Shown here: positions 7,786 to 16,155 of the stretch, one piece after another | Position numbering within the stretch: position 1 is the first letter of the stretch | Layout of the letters: the number at the start of each line of letters is the position of its first letter | Source: Peptoniphilus_E sp964345555 | GTDB taxonomy: Bacteria > Bacillota > Clostridia > Tissierellales > Peptoniphilaceae | Direction of reading: 5' to 3' | Assembly: GCA_964345555.1 (NCBI GenBank) | Contig: CAYFRD010000003.1 | Coordinates: 1-64,000 of the forward strand | DNA length: 64,000 nt | The notes under the pieces: model-generated | Seen by the model: only the letters and a program-made list of their open reading frames with translations | What the model was told of the DNA's origin: nothing | The model's database searches: none | Position numbers and translations under genes: made by a program

Positions 7786-8979
7786 TTATTCAGGTGAAAC
7801 AACCGAATCAAATTTATATTCTCCATCTTTGATGTTGATTATTGTTGCTGATTTAATAGGATTATTATTTTCTCCAAATTTAATATTACCTGTAACGCCA
7901 TCTAATTCAGCTGATTTCAAAGCTTCTATAACTGCTTCATAATCTGTAGAACCGGCTTTTTCATAAGCTTGTTTATATAAATAAACTGTATCATATCCCA
8001 AAGCTGCAAATGATGACGGATCTTCGTTATATTTTGCTCTGTATGCTTCAACAAAGCTCTTTACCTTTTCTGAATCATCATCTACCGCATAGTGATTTGT
8101 AAAGTAAACTCCTTCAAGAATTCCCTTAGATGCTTCATCAATAGTAGCAAGTACTCCGTCCCATCCGTCAGGTCCGATTAAGTTTGCTTCTATTCCTAAA
8201 TCTCTGGCTTGTTTTGCAATTAAAACATCTTTTTCATAGTATTCGGGGATGATTATTACGTCCGGTTGTCCGTTTTGGATATTTGTCAATTGAACTTTGA
8301 AGTCAACATCTGTTCCGCCGTATCCTTCATCTGCAACTATTTCAAGACCTTTTTCTTCAAATGCAGCCTTGAATGCATCAGCTACACCGTTTGAATAGTC
8401 ATCGGAGTTATTTCTCAATATTGCCGCTTTTTTTGCTCCAAGAGTATCTGCTGCAAAGTTTGCAAGTATCTTTCCTTGAAGCGGGTCGGTGAAGCAAGTT
8501 CTGAATACATTCTCTTTTCCTTCAGTGATTGAAACCATTGTTCCTGTAGGTGTGATCATTGGTATTCCATCTGTTTCAGAGTTATCTGCAACTGCTTGTG
8601 CAGGCTTTGAAGTTATAGGTCCGACGATGCCCACCACTTCTTCTTCTATCAATTTATTGTAAATAGTTACTGCTTCAGTAGGATCTCCCTTATTATCTTC
8701 AGAAACATATTCTATTTGTTTTCCGTTAATACCGCCATTTGTGTTAATTTCTTCAATAGCAAGTTTAATTCCGTTTTCAGTAGTATTTCCATAAACAGCT
8801 ACCGCTCCGGTCTTAGGTATAATTCCGCCGAGTTTAATAACCTCGGAATCAGACCCCGTAGTTTCTTCTGCATTTGTTGCAGTGTTATTTTCTGCAGCTC
8901 CGGCATTTCCTTGATTATTTCCGCCACAGGCAGTTAAAACAAAAACAAGTGCCAATAAAGCTAACAATGTCTTTTTCAT
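7786..8979 (-). CDS. livK: Branched-chain amino-acid ABC transporter substrate-binding lipoprotein LivK
   Basis: A 397-residue type I periplasmic-fold binding protein anchored as a lipoprotein. The signal peptide ends in the lipobox L-T-A-C with Cys18, followed by an Asn/Gly/Thr-rich linker to about residue 45. The Leu/Ile/Val-binding fold begins at I-K-L-G-G-I-I-P-K-T-G-A-V-A-V-Y-G and includes G-V-V-G-P-I-T-S-K-P near 115. It captures the amino acid outside the cell and delivers it to LivHM. It is first in the operon, with its own promoter and a GGAGGAAGG ribosome site. The exact ligand cannot be read from sequence. Confidence 0.93.
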   Translation of the reverse strand: MKKTLLALLALVFVLTACGGNNQGNAGAAENNTATNAEETTGSDSEVIKLGGIIPKTGAVAVYGNTTENGIKLAIEEINTNGGINGKQIEYVSEDNKGDPTEAVTIYNKLIEEEVVGIVGPITSKPAQAVADNSETDGIPMITPTGTMVSITEGKENVFRTCFTDPLQGKILANFAADTLGAKKAAILRNNSDDYSNGVADAFKAAFEEKGLEIVADEGYGGTDVDFKVQLTNIQNGQPDVIIIPEYYEKDVLIAKQARDLGIEANLIGPDGWDGVLATIDEASKGILEGVYFTNHYAVDDDSEKVKSFVEAYRAKYNEDPSSFAALGYDTVYLYKQAYEKAGSTDYEAVIEALKSAELDGVTGNIKFGENNNPIKSATIINIKDGEYKFDSVVSPE

Positions 8980-9010
8980 TTTCCTTCCTCCTAAAAAAAA
9001 TATTTCTCCT

Positions 9011-9038
9011 ATTATAACACTAAAATAATCTATTTCAA
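9011..9038 (-). promoter_or_regulatory. liv operon promoter
   Basis: Minus-strand -35 TTGAAA (9033-9038), 16-base spacer and -10 TATAAT (9011-9016), about 30 bases upstream of the livK start. Confidence 0.65.
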
Positions 9039-9092
9039 AGCTTTATGTTAAAAAAGAATTAAAATACTGTTCGCAAATATTTTGCCCTGTTT

Positions 9093-10814
9093 TTACATCT
9101 TTTCAGGCGAAGCTATTCCCAATAAACTCAATCCTTCTTTGATCACGTTCTTTACCGCATAACAAAGCATAAGTCTTGTGTTTTTCAGAAGTTCATCCTC
9201 TATTATTATTTGAGTGTGATTATAGTATCTGTTGAAAGCTCTTGCTAATTCAACAGTATATCTTGTTATGAAATAGGGTTCATATTTTTCATGGGCATCT
9301 ATTACTACATCGGTGAAATTATATAGAGTTCTCAATATATTGTATTCTTCATCCGACTTTAACAGACTCGGATCTATTTTATTGTTTATGTCAAAGTTTC
9401 CTTTTTCCAATAGTGAGCAAGTTCTCGTATGCACGTATTGTACATAAGGTCCTGTTTCTCCTTCAAAGGCAAGTGTTTTATCCCATGAGAACACGTAGTC
9501 TTTTATTCTTTGATTGAACAACTCTTGGAATTTTACCGCTCCTATTCCTACTTGAGCAGCCAACTCCTCTTTATTTTCAATTTTTTCACCCTTTTCTTCT
9601 TCTCTCTTTGTAAGAATTTCCTTTACTTTTTCCACCGATTTGTTGAGGACATCTTCAAGATATACTACTCTTCCCTTTCTCGTGGAAAGTGTACCTTCTT
9701 CAAGAGCAACCATTCCGAATGGAACATGGACTACTTCATCTGACCAGTCATATCCCATCTCTTTCAATATACCTTTAAGTTGTTGAAAGTGGAGGATTTG
9801 TTGAGAACCTACTACATAGATATTTCTGTATGGTTTGTGTTCGGTGTGTCTATAGTGAGCAGCAGCGATATCTCTAGTTATATAAATTGTAGATCCGTCA
9901 GACTTTATTATCAGTGCCGGAGGTAGATCATATTTCGACAAATCTACTATTTTAGCACCTTCCGATTCAACAAGTGCCCCGGATTTTTCCAATTGTTCCA
10001 CTTCTGCCGGCATATAATCTGAATAGAAAGATTCTCCCTTGAAAGTATCGTATTCTATGTCCAACATTTTATATACTTTGTTGAATTCCATAAGAGATAC
10101 ATCTCTTATCCATTGCCAAAGTTCCAAGGCTTCTTCATCTTTATTTTCAAGTCTTGCAAACCAATTTCTGCATTCATCTCTCAATTCAGGATCAAGTTCG
10201 ACTTCTGTATTTATTTTTACATAGAGCTTTAATAGTTCAGGGATGGGATTGTTCATTATAACTTCTTTATCTCCCCATCTTTTTATTGCGACTATCAGCA
10301 TACCGAATTGTGTTCCGTAGTCTCCAAGATGATTATAAGAAATCGTATTATAGCCTAAGAAATTATAAATTCTCTTAATAGAATCTCCTATGACAGTAGA
10401 TCTTATATGTCCGATGTGGAATGGTTTTGCAATGTTGGGAGATGAATATTCCACTACTACATTTTTTCCTTCCCCTATGCCCGGTTTACCGAAATCCTCT
10501 TGTTTTTCTTTGATTTCACTTAAAATTTCCGACGATAACTTTAATTTATTTATATAAAAATTTATATATGCCGATTTAGATTCCACTTTTTCAAAGTATT
10601 CACTTGATATTGAATCGACAACTTCCTTTGCAATTATAGCGGGATTTTTTCTAAATACCTTGGCTAAAGAAAAAACAGGAAAGGCATAATCTCCCATATC
10701 TGAATTAGGAGGTACTTCTATTGCTGATTCAATTTCTTCTCTTGTCATCACTTTCTGATCTTTATTTAGTTTATCTTCTAAAATGTTTGCTATTTCTTCT
10801 CTAAAATTAACCAT
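9093..10814 (-). CDS. argS: Arginyl-tRNA synthetase
   Basis: A 573-residue class I synthetase that charges tRNA-Arg. It has the N-terminal Add-1 domain (1-110), the HIGH motif as H-I-G-H at 133-136, a KMSKS equivalent L-S-T-R-K-G, and the C-terminal anticodon-binding helical domain with R-A-F-N-R-Y-Y-N. Length is normal. It lies 50 bases downstream of mutS2. A TATAAT at 10853-10858 (minus strand) could be a -10, but no convincing -35 is seen, so it may be read from the pheS operon. No T-box leader is present. Confidence 0.95.
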   Translation of the reverse strand: MVNFREEIANILEDKLNKDQKVMTREEIESAIEVPPNSDMGDYAFPVFSLAKVFRKNPAIIAKEVVDSISSEYFEKVESKSAYINFYINKLKLSSEILSEIKEKQEDFGKPGIGEGKNVVVEYSSPNIAKPFHIGHIRSTVIGDSIKRIYNFLGYNTISYNHLGDYGTQFGMLIVAIKRWGDKEVIMNNPIPELLKLYVKINTEVELDPELRDECRNWFARLENKDEEALELWQWIRDVSLMEFNKVYKMLDIEYDTFKGESFYSDYMPAEVEQLEKSGALVESEGAKIVDLSKYDLPPALIIKSDGSTIYITRDIAAAHYRHTEHKPYRNIYVVGSQQILHFQQLKGILKEMGYDWSDEVVHVPFGMVALEEGTLSTRKGRVVYLEDVLNKSVEKVKEILTKREEEKGEKIENKEELAAQVGIGAVKFQELFNQRIKDYVFSWDKTLAFEGETGPYVQYVHTRTCSLLEKGNFDINNKIDPSLLKSDEEYNILRTLYNFTDVVIDAHEKYEPYFITRYTVELARAFNRYYNHTQIIIEDELLKNTRLMLCYAVKNVIKEGLSLLGIASPEKM

Positions 10815-10864
10815 ATCTGCTCCTTATTTTAATTTTAATTTTTGCTACTATCATTATATATTAT

Positions 10865-13240
10865 TTATTTAAATTCTACTACACTTACTCCGTCTCCGCC
10901 TTCATTATATGCCGCATCAAAGGATTTTTTTACGGAATGATGCCCTTTCAGATAAATTTTTACTTTTTGCCGCAGAGCTCCTGTACCCTTTCCGTGTATT
11001 ATTCTCACCTGTTTTATACCGGATAAATAAGCATCATCTAAATATTTATCAAGTAGAGGCTTTGCATCGTCAAAGGTCTTTCCCCTTATATCCAATTCAG
11101 GTTTGATGTACTTCGATTTGTTGTTTACAAATTTTCTTACTTTCTTTTCCTGTTTTGTTTTTTCTGCTGCAGTTTTCTCCAATGTATCTATGGGAAGCTT
11201 CATTTTTATCATGCCTATTTGCACAAGGGCAATTTTTTTATCCTTGTCCAAATCCACAACTGTACCTTCGGCATTTAATGATGCTGCTTTTACACTATCT
11301 CCTATTTTTAAATCCTTACTGGGCTTTGAGGATTTTTTCAAGACTATCTTATCACTTTTTGGCAAAGTTGCATCTAAATTTTCTCTTAAAATATCATTTA
11401 CTTCTTGAAGTCGCCTTGATTGAGATGAGCTTAGTTCATTTTTTAATAAATTTATCTCATCCATTACCAGCTTGATATTTTCCTTCGTATTTAAAAGCAA
11501 CCGCTTGGCTTCTTCTCTGGACTGTTCCAATATCTTTTCCTTTTGAGATTTTATTTTTTCCATCTCTTTGTCCAGCTTTTCGTTTTTTTCTTCCAATTCA
11601 AGTCTTTTAGTGCTGATTTGCTGTTTGTTTTCTTCTATAAATGATCTGTCCGATTCAATAGATTTTAGTACTTCTTCAAAGGCAATATTTTCTTCACTTA
11701 TGAATTTCTTTGCTTCCTCAATTATATCCTCCGGTAAGCCCAACCGCTTTGAAATTTCAAAAGCATTGGATTTGCCGGGAATTCCTATTATAAGTTTGTA
11801 AGTGGGAGAAAGTGTATCCACGTTGAATTCCATGGACGCATTGGCTACTCCATCAGTTGTAAGAGCATATGTTTTCAATTGATTGTAGTGAGTTGTGGCA
11901 ACTGACAGGATTTTGTTATCCTTCATGTAATCCATTATGGCATTGGCAAGAGCCGCACCTTCTGTAGGATCTGTGCCCGCACCCAATTCATCAAATATCA
12001 CCAAGCTTTTATCGGTGGCATATTTTAAAATTTCAACTATGTTCACCATATGAGATGAAAAGGTTGATAGAGATTGTTCTATACTTTGTTCATCGCCTAT
12101 ATCCGCAAGCACATTTTCAAATATACCTACTTCGCTGGATTCGTCGGCAGGTATGTGCAATCCATACTGCACCATAAGTACAAGTAATCCCAGTGTTTTT
12201 ATGCTTACAGTTTTTCCACCGGTATTGGGTCCTGTAATTATTAAAGATGTAAACTCTTTTCCCAGATAAATATCTATTGGAACGACATTTTTCACCTTCA
12301 GCAAAGGATGCCTTGCATTTTTTAAATTTATGTGTTTATCGTAGTTCATCTTGGGTTTATTTAAATTGAGCTCAACTGCCATCTTAGCCTTTGCAAATAT
12401 GAAATCCATTTCTGCAAGTATATCTTGATTTGCAGCTATGGTATAGCTTTGATCCGCAACTAACTGTGACAATTCCGCCAGTATTTTGGCGATTTCTTCA
12501 AATTCGTCACTGTAGAGTGAATTTAATTCGTTGTTCAGATTTACAACAGCCATGGGTTCCACATAGACAGTTTGCCCTGAAGAACTCCTATCGTGTACAA
12601 GTCCTTTTAGTTTGGATTTATTTTCGAGCTTCACGGGAACTACATATCTGCCTTGTCTGATAGTTATCAAGCTGTCTTGAAGATACTTCTTTGTGTCTTC
12701 TGAAGAAATTATTGAATTTAATTTATCTCTGACAGCTTCTTTTTTTCTTGCTATCTGTTGTCTTAGTGAATAAAGCCTTGGTGAAGCATTATCCGAAATT
12801 TCATCAGGTGATATTATGGCGTTGCTTATCTCATCTTCTATGTTTTTATATTCAGATAAATTTTCCGCCCTGTATGCCAGTATTGTCCCCTCAATTTCCG
12901 AGCTGTCTGTTCTGAAGTAGTTCTTCAAATATCTGGACACTCTTAAAAAATCAGAGATGTCCAAGAGTTCAGCCGCACTTAAGCTCCCCCCCATTTGAAG
13001 TCTTTTCATCATAGGTTTTATGTCTTTAATCCCGAAAAGAGGAGGATTGGATTTTTTTATTATATATTTTATAGCTTCTTCCGTTTCGGCAAGTCTGCTA
13101 TTGATTTCTTCCAACTCAGTTGAAATCTCGGTGCTGTCGGCTATATCTTGCCCCAAATCAGAAACTATATATTTTTTTAAAATATTTAATATTTTGTCAA
13201 ATTCAAGAACTCTACAGGATCTTGAAACAAGATCTATCAT
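10865..13240 (-). CDS. mutS2: Endonuclease/ribosome-rescue ATPase MutS2
   Basis: A 791-residue MutS2. It has the core/lever region (1-300), the P-loop ATPase with G-P-N-T-G-G-K-T near 336-343 and the E-L-G-A-G-T-D-P-T-E-G Walker B/C region, a long coiled coil (about 515-625), a KOW-like stretch, and the C-terminal Smr nuclease domain with L-D-I-R-G-K-T and I-H-G-K-G-T-G-A-L. In Firmicutes MutS2 suppresses recombination and acts on collided ribosomes. The start overlaps the end of the U32 gene by four bases (ATGA), so the two are coupled. Confidence 0.95.
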   Translation of the reverse strand: MIDLVSRSCRVLEFDKILNILKKYIVSDLGQDIADSTEISTELEEINSRLAETEEAIKYIIKKSNPPLFGIKDIKPMMKRLQMGGSLSAAELLDISDFLRVSRYLKNYFRTDSSEIEGTILAYRAENLSEYKNIEDEISNAIISPDEISDNASPRLYSLRQQIARKKEAVRDKLNSIISSEDTKKYLQDSLITIRQGRYVVPVKLENKSKLKGLVHDRSSSGQTVYVEPMAVVNLNNELNSLYSDEFEEIAKILAELSQLVADQSYTIAANQDILAEMDFIFAKAKMAVELNLNKPKMNYDKHINLKNARHPLLKVKNVVPIDIYLGKEFTSLIITGPNTGGKTVSIKTLGLLVLMVQYGLHIPADESSEVGIFENVLADIGDEQSIEQSLSTFSSHMVNIVEILKYATDKSLVIFDELGAGTDPTEGAALANAIMDYMKDNKILSVATTHYNQLKTYALTTDGVANASMEFNVDTLSPTYKLIIGIPGKSNAFEISKRLGLPEDIIEEAKKFISEENIAFEEVLKSIESDRSFIEENKQQISTKRLELEEKNEKLDKEMEKIKSQKEKILEQSREEAKRLLLNTKENIKLVMDEINLLKNELSSSQSRRLQEVNDILRENLDATLPKSDKIVLKKSSKPSKDLKIGDSVKAASLNAEGTVVDLDKDKKIALVQIGMIKMKLPIDTLEKTAAEKTKQEKKVRKFVNNKSKYIKPELDIRGKTFDDAKPLLDKYLDDAYLSGIKQVRIIHGKGTGALRQKVKIYLKGHHSVKKSFDAAYNEGGDGVSVVEFK

Positions 13241-15603
13241 AAAATCCCCCTGTTTAAGTGCCCCAAGCTCACCGAGCCATATTTTTCTTCTAATTTTTTT
13301 CTGATTTTTCTGTCACTAACATCTGTTTTAAGATTATTTAAAATATCATAATAAAGATTTACCGTTTCTTCAATATCAGATATCAAATTTAGTTTAATAT
13401 TTTTTACTCCGTACTCCAATAGAGATTTAATCTGATTTGAAAACATGAGTGGATGAGCGTTGAAAATTTCACTTATAGAGCCTTTCCTCTTAACAAAGAA
13501 CTTATCGTTAAATGAATCTTCCAAGTAAAATCCTCTACTATACTTGCAATTGTCGCATTTTTCCGAGTTTTTACAACCTAATTCCACAGACATGGGACAG
13601 TGAACCATGGTCATAACGGGAATAAACCCGTGGGAAATCACTTCTGTGATTTCTCCGCATTTTTCGGCGATATTTTTTATCTGTGACGATTTAAGTTCAG
13701 GAGACATTATTATTCTGTCAAACCCTATTTCATGCAGATATTGAACAGAATAGCTGTTAAAGGCATTGAGTCCTATATCTGCAACTTTTTTCACAGAGAA
13801 ATTTTCAAGAGCACTTATCTGAGATAAGTTGTTGATCGCAACTTCTTCTATTATATCTAAATTATCTTTTAATATTCTTATGCTTTTTTCCAATTCTATT
13901 GAGTTTTGCAATTTTCTAAATACAGCTGATATTTTAATATTATTTACCCTTAGATGATTTGCCACTTCTTCGGATAAATCATCTATAGGAAAGTATATTT
14001 TATCAACTTTAGCTGTATCAATCTCGGATAATGCCTTTAAATCGGAAACTTCCACATTTAATTTTACAGTTCTTTGTAAATTAAGTGGTTCTAATTTTAA
14101 ATTATTGTAATTTATCTCGATTTTGCCGGTATCTTTTGAAATGATTTCGCCATTTAATTTTTCAATGGCTTCTCGTCTTAATTTGTTAAGAGATGATTTG
14201 CTTATAAAGATATTATCATCCATCGCTACAACTATGGAGTTCAATTGAAATACGCTGTCGCCCAATTTTGACAGGCTATGCACCGCATATTCTTCGTCTA
14301 TGGGTTTGTTCACAGCTTTTTGTATCTTTTCTTCTAAAATATATTCCGTTTCATAATTTCCGGAAACAACTCTCAGCTTGGGATATTCCCCGATTTTTAA
14401 CCGACAGTACATATTTATTTTTCTGTAGGTGCGGCTTTGATTTAAATTGTCTTTGATTTGGTCTTCCAGTTCCTTGGAAAAAGTCTTATAGATCTTTGCT
14501 CCAACCTTTATATTTCTTTTGCTCTTTATAAAAAATTCCTTACCCGGTTTTATTTCAAAGTCCGCTTTAAAACCTTGACTTTCATCGTCTAAAAACTCAA
14601 TTCCGTCGCCTGATGAAATCTTTTTATTGAGCTTTACAAATATACCCTCTCTATTTTTGTCCACTACTTCGCCTATGTGCACTCCTCTGTTGTCAGGTCT
14701 TTCCTTAGATACAAAGGAGTTACCGAAATCTCCGAAGGGAAGCCCTTGCGTAAATCCCCTGTTAAATATCTGCTTTGTATTCTCTATATCTCTATTGGTT
14801 AAGGTTTGTTCCAAGGCTTTTCTGTAGGAGCTTACTACTTGGTACACGTATTCCGGTCTTTTGAGTCTACCCTCTATTTTCAAGGAGTCGACTCCTAATT
14901 CTATTATTTTATCTATATTATTCAAGCTATTTAAATCCATAGGTGATATTAAATAGCCTTTTTTATCCAAATCTTTAAAATTTTTATCAAGTATTTTATA
15001 AGATTTTCTACAAGGTTGTGCGCAATTACCTCTGTTGCCTGATCTGCCACCTATCATTGATGACATCAGACATTCTCCTGAAAAGCTAACACAAAGAGCT
15101 CCGTGTATAAAGGCTTCAATTTCAAGATCTGTATTCTCTCTTATGGCAATGATATCTTCAATCTCCGTTTCTCTTGCCAATACGATCCTCTTAAAACCTA
15201 AACTCTCAAGCGTTTTTGCTCCTTGAAGATTGTTCACTGCCATCTGTGTACTTGCATGGATTTCTAAATCAGGTATGCATTTTTTTACCAATGTAGCAAA
15301 TCCCAAATCCTGAAGTATTACGGCGTCAACATTTATATTGTATAAAAATTGGCAAAATTTCAGAGCTTCTTCAATTTCCCCATCATCCAATAATATGTTG
15401 ACAACTACGAAAACTTTGGAATTTCTTAAATGAGCATATTCGACAGCCTTTATAAGCTCTTCATCATTAAAATTATTTGCACTTGCTCTTGCAGAAAACT
15501 TTTTTCCACCTAAATAAACGCTATTTGCTCCGGCACAAAGAGCAGCTTCAAGGGACTCAAAGCTGCCGGCCGGAGCTAGTATTTCAATCTTATTTTCTTT
15601 CAT
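13237..15603 (-). CDS. U32 family peptidase-like RNA hydroxylation protein (long form)
   Basis: A 788-residue protein of the U32 family. The N-terminal part (1-290) carries the family core, E-I-L-A-P-A-G-S-F-E-S-L, and the PROSITE-like stretch E-A-F-I-H-G-A-L-C-V-S-F-S-G-E-C near 165-180, then N-R-G-N-C-A-Q-P-C. The long C-terminal extension corresponds to the DUF3656-containing branch and ends with a cysteine cluster (H-C-P...C-K-N...C-D-N-C-K) able to hold a metal or Fe-S cluster. Relatives such as RlhA and TrhP take part in hydroxylating rRNA or tRNA; older annotations call them collagenases. It overlaps zapA by 14 bases and mutS2 by four. Which RNA it acts on is not decided here. Confidence 0.88.
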   Translation of the reverse strand: MKENKIEILAPAGSFESLEAALCAGANSVYLGGKKFSARASANNFNDEELIKAVEYAHLRNSKVFVVVNILLDDGEIEEALKFCQFLYNINVDAVILQDLGFATLVKKCIPDLEIHASTQMAVNNLQGAKTLESLGFKRIVLARETEIEDIIAIRENTDLEIEAFIHGALCVSFSGECLMSSMIGGRSGNRGNCAQPCRKSYKILDKNFKDLDKKGYLISPMDLNSLNNIDKIIELGVDSLKIEGRLKRPEYVYQVVSSYRKALEQTLTNRDIENTKQIFNRGFTQGLPFGDFGNSFVSKERPDNRGVHIGEVVDKNREGIFVKLNKKISSGDGIEFLDDESQGFKADFEIKPGKEFFIKSKRNIKVGAKIYKTFSKELEDQIKDNLNQSRTYRKINMYCRLKIGEYPKLRVVSGNYETEYILEEKIQKAVNKPIDEEYAVHSLSKLGDSVFQLNSIVVAMDDNIFISKSSLNKLRREAIEKLNGEIISKDTGKIEINYNNLKLEPLNLQRTVKLNVEVSDLKALSEIDTAKVDKIYFPIDDLSEEVANHLRVNNIKISAVFRKLQNSIELEKSIRILKDNLDIIEEVAINNLSQISALENFSVKKVADIGLNAFNSYSVQYLHEIGFDRIIMSPELKSSQIKNIAEKCGEITEVISHGFIPVMTMVHCPMSVELGCKNSEKCDNCKYSRGFYLEDSFNDKFFVKRKGSISEIFNAHPLMFSNQIKSLLEYGVKNIKLNLISDIEETVNLYYDILNNLKTDVSDRKIRKKLEEKYGSVSLGHLNRGIL

Positions 15604-16138
15604 TTAAACTCTCTAATTCTCTGTTTAAATCTATTATTCTCTTTTGTAATTCATATATTTGAGATTCCAAAGTGCCCTTTTCTTTCTTTAGAATTTCATT
15701 TTTTTCTTCTAATTCCGAAATTTTTTGGTTTTGTCTTTCAAATTTGGATCTGTAATCTTTGTTGTCTTCTTCTACGGATTTCAACTTGCTTTTTATAAGA
15801 CTTAAGTTTGTGTTTAAACTTTCATTTGCCTTGTTGAGCACTTCCAGTTTCACTTTGGAGTTTTCAAGCTCTCTTATGGTGTTTCTATATTCTTCTTCAT
15901 CTTCTATGGCTCTTTGCACAGATTTTTCTTCATTTTTTATTTTTTCTTTTTCATCCAGTACATTTAAAGCCGTGAGTATTAAGGTTTGAACTTGATTGAG
16001 TCTATAGTTGGAATTTTGAGTCGCCTTTATTCTGGAATCAAGTTCTTTAGCCAAATTATTTATATACTCGGAATCGCTGTTTCCTACCACAAAAAAATTC
16101 ATGTCATCAATTGTGACCTTAATCCTGGTATTTCCCAT
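15590..16138 (-). CDS. zapA: Cell division protein ZapA with coiled-coil extension
   Basis: A 182-residue protein. Residues 1-65 match ZapA (R-I-K-V-T-I-D-D-M-N-F-F-V-V-G, then Y-I-N-N-L-A-K-E-L-D-S-R-I). ZapA bundles FtsZ filaments at mid-cell. Residues 70-180 are one long charged coiled coil rich in E, K and L, longer than the short ZapA of Gram-negatives and like other clostridial homologues. It sits between pheT and the U32 gene, with 17 bases to pheT. Confidence 0.87.
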   Translation of the reverse strand: MGNTRIKVTIDDMNFFVVGNSDSEYINNLAKELDSRIKATQNSNYRLNQVQTLILTALNVLDEKEKIKNEEKSVQRAIEDEEEYRNTIRELENSKVKLEVLNKANESLNTNLSLIKSKLKSVEEDNKDYRSKFERQNQKISELEEKNEILKKEKGTLESQIYELQKRIIDLNRELESLNERK

Positions 16139-16155
16139 CTATATCCTCCTATGAA

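Noticed and set aside
13237..15603. Collagenase or protease annotation for the U32 protein
   Set aside because: Current knowledge of the family points to RNA hydroxylation; no signal peptide or secretion feature is present.
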